A stretch of 64,000 nucleotides of DNA, taken from assembly GCF_034096925.1 (NCBI RefSeq), contig NZ_JAWZSQ010000025.1, positions 1 to 64,000 on the forward strand, read 5' to 3'. This document shows positions 36,280 to 45,067 of the stretch, piece after piece. Every line of letters starts with the position of its first letter. Position 1 is the first letter of the stretch. The notes beneath the pieces were generated by a model, which was not told where the DNA came from, did not search any database, and was given only the letters and a program-made list of their open reading frames with translations. The position numbers and the translations under genes are program-made. The DNA comes from Patulibacter defluvii. GTDB taxonomy: Bacteria; Actinomycetota; Thermoleophilia; Solirubrobacterales; Solirubrobacteraceae.

Positions 36280-37650
36280 ATGACGTCCCCCAACGGCCGG
36301 CGTGCGCGCCGCGTTGCGCCATTCGCGTTGGCGTTGGTCGTCGGCATCGTCCTGGCGATCACGCTCGGCGGAAGCGACTCCCGCGAGTACCGCCTGGTCT
36401 TCGACAACGCCAGCCAGATCGTGAAGGGCGGCGCGGTGCGGATCGGCGGCGTGCAGGTCGGGACGGTCCAGTCGATCTCGCTGACCCGCAACGACCTGGC
36501 CGAGGTCCGGATCTCGGTCGACTCGGCCTACGGTCCGCTGCGCGACGGGTCGACGGCGACGATCCGGATCAGCGGTCTCGGCAGCGTCGCCGGCCGCTAC
36601 GTCGACGTGTCGCCGGCGCCCTCCTACCGCAAGCCGTTGGCCGACGACGCGGTGATCCCCGTCGATCGAACGACCTCGACCGTCGACGTCGATGCGCTCC
36701 TGAACGCGCTCGACGGCCGCACCCGCAAGGGCCTCCAGCGGATGGTCGGCGGGTTCGCGAGCTGGTACGCCGGTCGCGAGAAGCAGGCGAACGCCTCGGC
36801 GCAGGCGTTGCCCGCCGCGCTCGGCGGGCTGCGTCGCCTGAGCCAGGAGATCACCGGGCAGAGCGCCGAGTTCCAGCAGTTCCTGGTCCAGAGCGGGCGG
36901 GCCACGAGCGCGCTGGCGCGCGAGCCGGAGCGGCTGACGAGCCTGGTCGGCGGCGCGCGCCGGACCATGGAGGCGCTCTCGACCGAGACGGCCGGCCTCA
37001 GCGGGGTCCTCCGAGACCTGCCGACGGCGCTGCAGGAGGGCAGCGAGGGGCTGGCCGAGCTGCGGGCGTCGATCCCCGACCTCCGCGGCCTGCTGCGCGC
37101 CGCCGACCGGTCGAGCGGCGACCTGGCGCCGTTCCTGCGTCAGCTCCGCGGAACGACCGAGCGCGCGGTGCCGGTCGTCACCCGCCTCCGTCAGCTGGTC
37201 GATCGCCCCGGCGTCGGCAACGACGGGCTCGACGCGCTTCGCGACCTGCCGCCGCTCGCGGCGCAGGCGAGCGCCGCCTTCCCCCGCTCGAGCCGGGCGC
37301 TGAAGGACAGCACGCCGATCTTCTCCTTCATCCGGCCGTACATCCCCGATCTCGTGGCCTGGCTGCGGGGCTACGGTTCGGCGGCGGCGACCTACGACGC
37401 GCGCGGCCACTACCTGCGGTCGCTGCCGCTGTTCGACGCCTACCGCGTCGTCGACGGTCCGGACGGGCCCCGCCTGGAGCCGAAGCCGCTCGACGAGCGC
37501 GGGCGCAGCGATGCGGTGACCAACGGCAACCTCCGCCGCTGTCCCGGGACCGCCGCGGCGACGCCCGACGGCTCGGCGCCGTTCGTCGACGACGGGCCGC
37601 TCGCCAACCCGGACTGCGCGCCGGCCCAGCGGATCGGGGGCGGCGGATGA
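36280..37650 (+). CDS. MCE-family protein 1 (MlaD domain)
   Basis: 456 residues. First gene of a seven-gene operon. The ATG at 36280 is used; GGAGAG lies about 16 bases away, further than usual. A single N-terminal membrane anchor (about residues 13-31, APFALALVVGIVLAITLGG) is followed by the MCE/MlaD domain (about 35-115: RLVFDNASQIVKGGAVRIGG, VGTVQSISL, RISGLGSVAGRYVDV). A long helical region (130-350) would form the tube-like extension seen in actinobacterial Mce proteins. The C-terminal 80 residues hold two cysteines. It would be a subunit of a hexameric lipid-transport conduit outside the membrane. Confidence 0.9.
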   Translation: MTSPNGRRARRVAPFALALVVGIVLAITLGGSDSREYRLVFDNASQIVKGGAVRIGGVQVGTVQSISLTRNDLAEVRISVDSAYGPLRDGSTATIRISGLGSVAGRYVDVSPAPSYRKPLADDAVIPVDRTTSTVDVDALLNALDGRTRKGLQRMVGGFASWYAGREKQANASAQALPAALGGLRRLSQEITGQSAEFQQFLVQSGRATSALAREPERLTSLVGGARRTMEALSTETAGLSGVLRDLPTALQEGSEGLAELRASIPDLRGLLRAADRSSGDLAPFLRQLRGTTERAVPVVTRLRQLVDRPGVGNDGLDALRDLPPLAAQASAAFPRSSRALKDSTPIFSFIRPYIPDLVAWLRGYGSAAATYDARGHYLRSLPLFDAYRVVDGPDGPRLEPKPLDERGRSDAVTNGNLRRCPGTAAATPDGSAPFVDDGPLANPDCAPAQRIGGGG

Positions 37651-39233
37651 GCGACGGCAGCTTCCCCACCGCCAAGGAGGCGAACCGCCGCGGGCTCGTG
37701 CCGCTGCTGCTCACGCTGCTCGCGCTGGTGCTGCTCGGCGTCGTCGTGGCCCTGCTCAGCGGCGACGACGGCGACGACGGCGCGTACCGCGTGCGGGTCG
37801 AGTTCGACAACGGCAGCTTCCTGGTCACGGGCGAGGACGTGAAGGTCGCCGGCGTGATCGCCGGCACGATCGAGAAGCTCGAGCTCAGTCCTCAGAACCG
37901 CGCGGTCGCCGTGCTGCGGATCGACGATCCGGCCTTCATCCCCTTCCGGTCCGACGCGACCTGCGCGATCGGGCTCCAGTCGCTGATCGGCGAGCAGTTC
38001 GTCGACTGCAAGCCGACGCAGCCGCGGGCGGAAGGGCGTCCGCTGGCGCCGAGCCTGGCGCGGATCGAGCGCGGCGACGGCGCGGGACAGCACCTGCTGC
38101 CCGTCGAGCGGACCACCAGCGCCGTCGGCATCGACCTGATCGGCAACATCAACCAGCTGCCCCAGCGCGAGCGGCTGCGGCTGATCGTGGCCGAGTTCGG
38201 GGCCGGCGTCGCGGGCAACGGCGAGACGCTGCGCAAGGCGATCATCCGGGCCAACCCCGCCCTTCAGCAGGCCGACCAGCTGGTCACCATCCTGGCTCGC
38301 CAGAACCGCACGATCGATCGGTTGGTCTCGGACTCCGACGCGGTGCTGCGACCGCTCGCCGAGCGACGGGCCGACCTCGGCTCGTCGTTCGACCGGATGG
38401 GCGACGTCGCGGAGGCGACCGCCGAGCGCGGCGACGACCTGGAGCGGGACATCGAGCGGCTGCCGGCGTTCCTGCGCCAGCTGGAGCCGGGCGCGAAGCG
38501 GATCTCGGCCCTCATCGACCAGGCCGATCCGGCGATCGCCAGCCTGTCGCGGAACGCGCCCCAGATCAACCGGTCGATCTCACTGCTCGGTCCGTTCGCG
38601 CGGGCCGCGACCCCGGCCTTCGTCTCGCTCGGCCGCCTGGCCGATCGCGGCCGCGTCACCCTGCCGCGGATCCGGCCGCTGGTCGACCGCTTCGCCGCGC
38701 TGGGCACGCCGCTGCGGCCCGCGATGCGCGAGCTGAGCGCGCTCTTCGGCAGCCTCGAGCGAGCCGGCGGCATCGAGTCGCTGATGCAGCTCATCTACTT
38801 CTACACGGGCGCGCTCAACGGCTTCGACGGGACCGGCCACTACACGCGGGCGAGCCTCCTGGTCAACGGCTGCCTCGATCGGCTCGCAAGCTCGAGCACG
38901 TCCGACGGCACGTGCCGCTCCTGGCTCGGCGGTCAGCTCGGCACCGGCGCGTCGTCGGACCCCGAGGCCGAGGCGCGGGCCTACGCACGCCAGCTGCGCA
39001 GCAGCCCGCCGCCGCCGGTCCTGCCGACCTCGGCCTCGGTCGCGGCGGAGAAGAAGGCCGCTGGCCGATCGCGCGACGCCGAGGATCACCCGGCCGGCGG
39101 CGACGAGGCCCCGTCGACCGAGCGCCAGCACAAGGACGATCGCGAGCGACCGCTCGCCGGAGATGATCCCGCGCGCGTGAAGCGAGCGCTCGAGGCCCTG
39201 CTCGGCGAGGCACCGAAGGAGGCCAAGCGATGA
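37647..39233 (+). CDS. MCE-family protein 2 (MlaD domain)
   Basis: 528 residues, starting at ATG 37647 overlapping the previous stop (ATGA). Membrane anchor at about 17-37 (LVPLLLTLLALVLLGVVVALL), MCE domain about 45-130 (VEFDNGSFLVTGEDVKVAGVIAG, LQSLIGEQFVDCKP), then a helical region with the recurrent QLEPGAKRISALIDQADPAI and RPLVDRFAALGTPLRP patterns. Unlike its neighbours it has a long charged tail (about 445-528) rich in Ala, Lys, Glu and Arg, likely disordered. Position and coupling indicate equal-ratio production with the other five MCE proteins. Confidence 0.9.
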   Translation: MSDGSFPTAKEANRRGLVPLLLTLLALVLLGVVVALLSGDDGDDGAYRVRVEFDNGSFLVTGEDVKVAGVIAGTIEKLELSPQNRAVAVLRIDDPAFIPFRSDATCAIGLQSLIGEQFVDCKPTQPRAEGRPLAPSLARIERGDGAGQHLLPVERTTSAVGIDLIGNINQLPQRERLRLIVAEFGAGVAGNGETLRKAIIRANPALQQADQLVTILARQNRTIDRLVSDSDAVLRPLAERRADLGSSFDRMGDVAEATAERGDDLERDIERLPAFLRQLEPGAKRISALIDQADPAIASLSRNAPQINRSISLLGPFARAATPAFVSLGRLADRGRVTLPRIRPLVDRFAALGTPLRPAMRELSALFGSLERAGGIESLMQLIYFYTGALNGFDGTGHYTRASLLVNGCLDRLASSSTSDGTCRSWLGGQLGTGASSDPEAEARAYARQLRSSPPPPVLPTSASVAAEKKAAGRSRDAEDHPAGGDEAPSTERQHKDDRERPLAGDDPARVKRALEALLGEAPKEAKR

Positions 39234-40702
39234 GCGAGCGTCCGCCGCTGCGGGGCCGTTCCGCCCTGGTCGCCAATCCGGTCCTGGTCGGCGCGGCGGG
39301 GATCCTCATCACCCTCGTCGCCTTCGTCCTCGCCTACAACGCGAACAGCGGGCTGCCGTTCGTCCGCACCTACGACGTCGCGGTCGACGTGCCGGACGCC
39401 GCTGGCCTGGTCGCGGGGAACGACGTCCGCAAGGGCGGCGCCCGGATCGGTCAGCTCGGCTCGATCACCCCGATCGTCGGACCGGACGGACGGACCGGGG
39501 CCCGCCTGCACCTCAAGCTCGACCGCTCGTCGGGGAAGCTGCCGGTCGACTCGCGGATCGCGATCCGCCCGAAGTCGCCGCTCGGTCTGCGCTACGTCGA
39601 CGTGACCGCCGGCCGCTCGTCGCGGATGGTGCCGCAGAACGGCCGGATCGCGCTCGATCGCGCGGCGCCGGCGCCCGTCGACTTCGACGATTTCTTCAAC
39701 ACCTTCGATCCGCCGACCCGGCGGGCGTCGCAGGAGAACCTGGTCGAGTTCGGGGCGGGGTTGGCCGGCCGCGGCGCGGCCCTGAACCGGGCGATCGTGG
39801 GCCTGCTGCCGCTCGTCACGCACCTCGAGCCGGCGGCGCGCAACCTCGTCCGACCGGAGACGGGCTTCGCGGTGCTGTTCCCGGCCCTCGCCCGCGCCGC
39901 CGCCGAGGTCGCGCCGGTCGCCCGCGAGCAGGCCCGGCTGTTCACCGCGCTGCGGCAGACGTTCGCCGCGCTCAGCAGCGTCCGGACCGACCTGATGGCG
40001 TCGATCAGCTACGGCCCGCGCGCGCTCAAGGCCGGCACCGAGGAGCTGCCGAAGCAGGCGGCCTTCATGCGCAGCTCGACCGCGCTCCTCCGGCGGCTGC
40101 GACCGGCGTTCGCCTCGCTCTCGGCCGCCGCGCCGGATGCGGCGGCGGCGTTCGCAGCGGGAACGCCCGCGCTGCGTCGGGCACCGGCACTCAACCGGCG
40201 CCTGATCGGCACGCTCGGCGATCTCGAGCGGTTCAACGACGACCAGCGCGTTCACACCGGGCTGCAGGCGCTGACCAACACCGCCGTCACCGTGCGTCCG
40301 CTCAGCTCGTTCCTGGCGCCGGCCCAGACGGTCTGCAACTACGGCGGGGTGCTGCTGCGCAACCTCGCCAACGTGATCTCCGAGGGTGACGCCGTTGGCG
40401 CGATGCTGCGGGTCTCGGCGGTCGCGCCGAGTCAGGTGCCGGCCAGCGAGGTCGGACCCTCCGCCGTTCCCTCCTCGGCCGCCGACCCGGATCGACGCGG
40501 GGCGGCGAAGGACAGCTACCTGCACAGCAACCCCTACCCGAACACCGCCGCACCGGGCCAGCCCCGCGAGTGCGAGGCCGGCAGCGAGAGCAAGGTCTAC
40601 CGGACCGGGGCCCCGCTGATCGGCAACGTCCCCGGCCTCCAGGGCGTGGCGACGACCACGACCGGCCGCTGGAAGGCCGCGTCGGCGAAGGGCGGCCGCT
40701 GA
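39230..40702 (+). CDS. MCE-family protein 3 (MlaD domain)
   Basis: 490 residues; start overlaps the previous stop (ATGA). Anchor about 18-37 (LVGAAGILITLVAFVLAYNA), MCE domain about 42-125 (VDVPDAAGLVAGNDVRKGGARIG, PKSPLGLRYVDVTAG). The domain ends in VDFDDFFNTFDPPTRRASQENL, the recurring boundary motif of Mce proteins. A helical tube region follows, with two cysteines (QTVCNYGG, RECEAGS) in the C-terminal part. Exported, anchored at the membrane. Its end overlaps the next start by one base (TGATG). Confidence 0.9.
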   Translation: MSERPPLRGRSALVANPVLVGAAGILITLVAFVLAYNANSGLPFVRTYDVAVDVPDAAGLVAGNDVRKGGARIGQLGSITPIVGPDGRTGARLHLKLDRSSGKLPVDSRIAIRPKSPLGLRYVDVTAGRSSRMVPQNGRIALDRAAPAPVDFDDFFNTFDPPTRRASQENLVEFGAGLAGRGAALNRAIVGLLPLVTHLEPAARNLVRPETGFAVLFPALARAAAEVAPVAREQARLFTALRQTFAALSSVRTDLMASISYGPRALKAGTEELPKQAAFMRSSTALLRRLRPAFASLSAAAPDAAAAFAAGTPALRRAPALNRRLIGTLGDLERFNDDQRVHTGLQALTNTAVTVRPLSSFLAPAQTVCNYGGVLLRNLANVISEGDAVGAMLRVSAVAPSQVPASEVGPSAVPSSAADPDRRGAAKDSYLHSNPYPNTAAPGQPRECEAGSESKVYRTGAPLIGNVPGLQGVATTTTGRWKAASAKGGR

Positions 40703-42228
40703 TGGCGCAGACCACCCAGGGCGTCTGGATCGAGCGCTTCGGCAACGTCAAGGCGGGGATCTTCACGATCGCCCTGGCGCTGATCGTCGTCTACTTCATC
40801 TTCAGCAAGGCGATCCCCTTCCAGTCCCACTACGAGGTGAAGGCGGTCGTCCCGACCTCGAACCTGATCGTGCCGGGCAGCCAGGTCCGGATCGCCGGCG
40901 TCAACGTCGGCAAGGTGATGGCCGTCGGCCGCTACCGGCAGACCAACCTCGCGCAGATCACGATGCGGATCGACGACGAGGGTCGGCCCATCCGCCGCGA
41001 CGCCGAGCTCAAGATCCGGCCGAAGCTCTTCCTCGAGGGCAACTTCTACGTCGACCTGCGCCCTGGCACCCCCGGGACGGCGGAGCTGCCCAGCGGTGGG
41101 ACGATCCCCGTCGCGCAGACGGCGACCCCGGTCCAGCTCGACCAGGTCCTGAGCCCGCTGCGCGGCAACGTCCGCACGGGGCTCCAGCAGACGCTGCAGG
41201 GCTTCGGCGACGCGCTCGGGTCCAAGCCGACGGCCGCCGAGGACGCGACCCAGGCCCCGGTGGTGCGTGGCCTGACCGGTGGCCAGGCGATGAACGAGAC
41301 GCTCCGTTCGAGCGTGCCGGCGCTGCGGGACGGGGCGATCGTGACCGACGCGCTTCGCGGCACCGAGCACGGCGACCTGGCCCGGGTCCTGCGCGGGTTC
41401 GGACGGGCCGCCGGCGGACTCGCTCGCGACGAGGGCGCGCTGACGTCGCTCGTCCGCGACTTCGACACGACCGTCGGCGCGACCGCGCTCCACGCCGCTG
41501 GGCTGCGGGCGACCGTCCGCGAGCTGGCCGCCGTCGCGGCCACCGGACGGGTCGCGTTCGCCGACCTGCGACGGGCGCTCCCGCCGAGCCGGCAGCTGGC
41601 GCGAGCGCTCGCGTCCGGCCTCGACGAACTGCCGGCGACGATCGTCGCCGCCCGTCCGTGGCTGACCCAGGCCTACCCGCTGCTGGGGAACGCCGAGTTC
41701 GGCGGGCTGGCGCGCGACCTGGCGCCGGCGATCGGCAACCTCGCCGCGTTCACGCACCAGAGCCGCAACCTGGTCCGCAACACCGACCTGCTGGCGCGCT
41801 GCGCCAGCGACACGCTCGTGCCCACGGCCAAGCTCCCGGTCCCGGACGGCGACCTCTCCACCGGCTCCGAGAACTACAAGGAGCTGTGGTACGCGATGGT
41901 CGGCCAGGCCTCCGAGGCCCAGAGCTTCGACGGCAACGGCACGCTCCTGCGGCTGCCCACGATCGGCGGTGGCCCGGTCATCCGCAGCGGCACCACGATC
42001 GCCGAAGGCAAGGCTTCGCGCAGCGTCTCGCCGATCCGCTCGGCCGGCACGCGGCCGGTCTACCCCGGCGGCAGGACGCCGCCGCTGCGACGCGACGTCC
42101 CGTGCTACCGCGCCGGCGTCCCCGACCTGCGCAGCGCCACCGGGCCTGCCGACGGCTCGCGTCCGAACAGCCCGGTGCCGTCGCGCCCGAACCTGAACCC
42201 GCTGCCGCCCGAGGAGCTGGCGCCGTGA
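40702..42228 (+). CDS. MCE-family protein 4 (MlaD domain)
   Basis: 508 residues from ATG 40702, which shares its A with the stop of protein 3. Anchor about 18-37 (IFTIALALIVVYFIFSKAI), MCE domain about 45-125 (VPTSNLIVPGSQVRIAGVNVGKV, RPKLFLEGNFYVDLRPG). Boundary motif VQLDQVLSPLRGNVRTGLQQ. Then the helical region with HQSRNLVRNTDLL. The C-terminal 100 residues are Pro/Arg-rich with a cysteine pair (ARCASD, VPCYRAG). Predicted to be part of the same hetero-hexameric assembly. Confidence 0.9.
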   Translation: MAQTTQGVWIERFGNVKAGIFTIALALIVVYFIFSKAIPFQSHYEVKAVVPTSNLIVPGSQVRIAGVNVGKVMAVGRYRQTNLAQITMRIDDEGRPIRRDAELKIRPKLFLEGNFYVDLRPGTPGTAELPSGGTIPVAQTATPVQLDQVLSPLRGNVRTGLQQTLQGFGDALGSKPTAAEDATQAPVVRGLTGGQAMNETLRSSVPALRDGAIVTDALRGTEHGDLARVLRGFGRAAGGLARDEGALTSLVRDFDTTVGATALHAAGLRATVRELAAVAATGRVAFADLRRALPPSRQLARALASGLDELPATIVAARPWLTQAYPLLGNAEFGGLARDLAPAIGNLAAFTHQSRNLVRNTDLLARCASDTLVPTAKLPVPDGDLSTGSENYKELWYAMVGQASEAQSFDGNGTLLRLPTIGGGPVIRSGTTIAEGKASRSVSPIRSAGTRPVYPGGRTPPLRRDVPCYRAGVPDLRSATGPADGSRPNSPVPSRPNLNPLPPEELAP

Positions 42229-43571
42229 AGCGCGCGATCCGCTTCCACGGGACGCAGGCGGTGAAGCTCGTCCTGCTGATGATCCTCGGCGTCGCCGTCG
42301 GCGGCTACATCTTCGGCCACCAGAACTTCGTGCCGCCGAGCTGGTTCCCCTTCGTCGGCAAGGAGCACTTCTACCTCGACGCCCGGTTCGAGACCGCCAA
42401 CGGCGTCGCGCCGGGCCAGGGGCAGGCGGTCACGATCTCGGGGATCCGGGTCGGGGACGTCGCCGGCGTTCGGCTCGACCGTGGCGTCGCCGTGGTGCGC
42501 CTGCGGATGGGCCCGAAGCACGCGAAGATCTACCCGGACGCGAGCTTCCTGCTGCGGCCGAAGACCGGCCTCAAGGACATGGTCGTCGAGGTCGATCCGG
42601 GGACGCCCGCCGCGGGGGCGCCGCTGAAGGACGGCGCGACGGTCAGCAGCGCGTTGACCGCGCCTGACGTGAACCTCGACGAGGTGCTGGCCAGCCTCGA
42701 CAGCGACACCCGCGCCGAGCTGGCGAACCTGCTCAGCGAAGCCGGGGTCGCGCTCGGCGGTTCGGGTGGTCGGGCGCTGGCGCGCGACCTGCGGCGCTTC
42801 ACCCCGCTCTCCTACCACTCCGCCGAGGCGACGCGGCTCGTCGCCCGGCGCAGCGGGCAGCTGCGGCGTCTGGTCCACAACCTGGGCTTGATCGCCGACG
42901 AGCTCGGCAACCGCGACCAGCAGCTCGCGCGGTTCGTGCGGTCGAGCGCCGACGTCTTCCGGCGGTTCGCGAACCAGAACCGCAACCTCGGCGAGGCGCT
43001 CGACCGCTTCCCGGCCGCCCTCCGCGCCAGCGACGAGGCGCTGGGCAAGGCCAAGCGGTTCGCCCGCACGCTGCAGACCGCGTCGCCGCGTCTGCTGCCC
43101 GGCGCCCGCGCGCTCCCGACGGCGATGCGGGATCTGCGCCCGTTCCTGCGCCAGACGACGCCGGTCCTCCGCGAGCAGCTGCGGCCGTTCTCGCGCACGG
43201 CCCAGCCGACCGTTCGGGCGCTCGCCCCCGCGGCGCGCGACCTGGCCGCCGCGGCGCCGGACCTCGACCGGGTCCTGCGCGTCTTCAACGCGCTGACCGA
43301 CACGCTGGCCTTCGATCCGCCCGGCGAGCAGAAGGGCTACCTCTACTACCTGCCCTGGGCGAACCACAACACGAACTCGGCCCTCGGCAGCCAGGACGGC
43401 GTCGGTGCGCTCCGGCGGTCGATGGTCTACCTGCCCTGTGGCGCGCTGAGCCTCGCCGACGTGGTGGTGAAGAACAACCCGACGCTCGGCACGCTCCTTC
43501 GGCTGCTGACGGTGCCGACCTACGACCAGACCTGTCGCGGAACGCCGGACAAGGATGACAACAAGGGATGA
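42225..43571 (+). CDS. MCE-family protein 5 (MlaD domain)
   Basis: 448 residues from GTG 42225 (GTGA overlap). Anchor about 13-30 (VKLVLLMILGVAVGGYIFG), MCE domain about 45-125 (FETANGVAPGQGQAVTISGIRVGDV, RPKTGLKDMVVEVDPG). Boundary motif VNLDEVLASLDSDTRAELANLL. Helical region includes RFANQNRNLGEALDRFP. The C-terminus has an aromatic segment (KGYLYYLPWANHNTN) and two cysteines. Same operon and role as its neighbours. Confidence 0.9.
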   Translation: MKRAIRFHGTQAVKLVLLMILGVAVGGYIFGHQNFVPPSWFPFVGKEHFYLDARFETANGVAPGQGQAVTISGIRVGDVAGVRLDRGVAVVRLRMGPKHAKIYPDASFLLRPKTGLKDMVVEVDPGTPAAGAPLKDGATVSSALTAPDVNLDEVLASLDSDTRAELANLLSEAGVALGGSGGRALARDLRRFTPLSYHSAEATRLVARRSGQLRRLVHNLGLIADELGNRDQQLARFVRSSADVFRRFANQNRNLGEALDRFPAALRASDEALGKAKRFARTLQTASPRLLPGARALPTAMRDLRPFLRQTTPVLREQLRPFSRTAQPTVRALAPAARDLAAAAPDLDRVLRVFNALTDTLAFDPPGEQKGYLYYLPWANHNTNSALGSQDGVGALRRSMVYLPCGALSLADVVVKNNPTLGTLLRLLTVPTYDQTCRGTPDKDDNKG

Positions 43572-45067
43572 TCAAGAAGCGTCCCACCATCCCGCAGATC
43601 CTGGCGATGATCGTCTTCGCGCTGTCGAGCTTCGGCTGTCTGCTCTTCCTCTGGGTCTCGTTCGGAGGGCCGGTCCCGCTCAAGCCCGAGGGCTACCGCT
43701 TCTCCGTCCTGCTCCCGGAGGCGACCCAGTTGGCGACCACCGCCGACGTGCGGATCTCCGGCGTCAACGTCGGCAAGGTGGTCAAGATCGAACCCGGCGT
43801 CCAGAACCGGACCCGGGCGACGATCGAGCTGCAGGGACGGTTCGCCCCGATCCCACGCAACACCCGCGCCATGCTGCGGGCCAAGACGCTGCTCGGCGAG
43901 ACCTACCTGGAGCTCGCGCCGAGTCGCAACGACCCCGGCGGGACGCTGCCCGAGGGCGGGGCGCTCCAGAGCTCGCGGGTCGAGTCGACGGTCGAGCTCG
44001 ACGAGATCCTGAAGACCTTCGATCCGAAGACGCGCGCGGCGTTCCGGGTCTGGATGCAGTCGCAGGCGCAGGCCGTCCGCGGCCGCGCCGCCGACTTCAG
44101 CGCCACCCTCGCCGAGCTGCCGGAGTTCGTCGACGAGATGGGCCGGTTGAGCGCGCTGCTCGACGCCCAGCAGGACGCCGTCCGGCAGTCCGTCTCCGGC
44201 ACCGGCAAGGTCTTCGGCGCGATCAGCGCTCGCGACGGCGATCTGCGGGGACTGGTTCGGGCGAGCGAGCGCACGTTCTCGCTGCTGGGGGCGCGCAACC
44301 GTGACCTGGCCGCGATCTTCCAGCGGCTGCCGCGCTTCGAGCGGGAGACGGCGGCGACCCTGCCGGCGTTCACGCGGCTGGCCCGCGAGGGTCGGCCGAT
44401 CGTCCAGCGCCTGCTGCCGGCCGCCGACGAGCTGGGCCCGACCTTCGACGCCCTGCAGCGGCTCAGCGGTCCGCTCCGCGGCTTCATGGAGCGACTGGGG
44501 CCGCTGGTCACGGCATCGGAACGGGGCGTGCCCGCGCTCCGGCGGCTGCTCGGCGACCTGCCGCCGCTGCTCGAGGACTTCCAGCCCTTCCTGCGCCAGC
44601 TCGATCCGATGGTGCGCTACCTCGGGCAGTACCGTCGCGAGATCACCGGGTTCGCGGGCAACCTGGCCGCGGCCAGCCAGGCCCGCCAGCGGTCCGTGGG
44701 CGGTGGGGCGCCCGTCAACTACCTGCGCGCATCGCAGACCCTGAGCCCCGAGGGGCTGGCCTTCCAGCAGCGGCCGCTGGGCCAGTCGCGCCGCAACGCC
44801 TACGTCAGTCCCGGCGGCATGGGACTGCTGGCGCAGGGGCTGACGTCGTTCTCGACCGCCAGCTGCGCCAACCCCGATCCGCCGGCGCCGACCGCCAGCA
44901 TCCCGGAGGGCCTCGAGGACCTGGTTGGCGCCTACGTCTTCCGGAACCTGACCGGTGGCGAGGTGCTGCGGCCCGGGTGCAAGCCGCAGGGGCCGCAGCC
45001 CGGCTACGGCACCGCCTACCCGCACCTGACGGCCGACCCGCCGGTGCAGCTGAAGGGAACGCGATGA
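43568..45067 (+). CDS. MCE-family protein 6 (MlaD domain)
   Basis: 499 residues from ATG 43568 (ATGA overlap). Anchor about 10-32 (QILAMIVFALSSFGCLLFLWVSF), MCE domain about 42-130 (VLLPEATQLATTADVRISGVNVGKV, RAKTLLGETYLELAPS). Boundary motif VELDEILKTFDPKTRAAFRVWM. Helical region includes GARNRDLAAIFQRLP. Last of the six MCE genes; its stop overlaps the start of the peptidoglycan-hydrolase-like gene by ATGA, tying the two functions together. The Cys in the anchor is not in a proper lipobox. Confidence 0.9.
   Translation: MIKKRPTIPQILAMIVFALSSFGCLLFLWVSFGGPVPLKPEGYRFSVLLPEATQLATTADVRISGVNVGKVVKIEPGVQNRTRATIELQGRFAPIPRNTRAMLRAKTLLGETYLELAPSRNDPGGTLPEGGALQSSRVESTVELDEILKTFDPKTRAAFRVWMQSQAQAVRGRAADFSATLAELPEFVDEMGRLSALLDAQQDAVRQSVSGTGKVFGAISARDGDLRGLVRASERTFSLLGARNRDLAAIFQRLPRFERETAATLPAFTRLAREGRPIVQRLLPAADELGPTFDALQRLSGPLRGFMERLGPLVTASERGVPALRRLLGDLPPLLEDFQPFLRQLDPMVRYLGQYRREITGFAGNLAAASQARQRSVGGGAPVNYLRASQTLSPEGLAFQQRPLGQSRRNAYVSPGGMGLLAQGLTSFSTASCANPDPPAPTASIPEGLEDLVGAYVFRNLTGGEVLRPGCKPQGPQPGYGTAYPHLTADPPVQLKGTR

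Noticed and set aside
43625..43690. Lipobox in MCE protein 6 (SSFGC)
   Set aside because: The residues before the Cys do not fit the lipobox rule and the hydrophobic stretch continues past it, so it is an ordinary membrane anchor.
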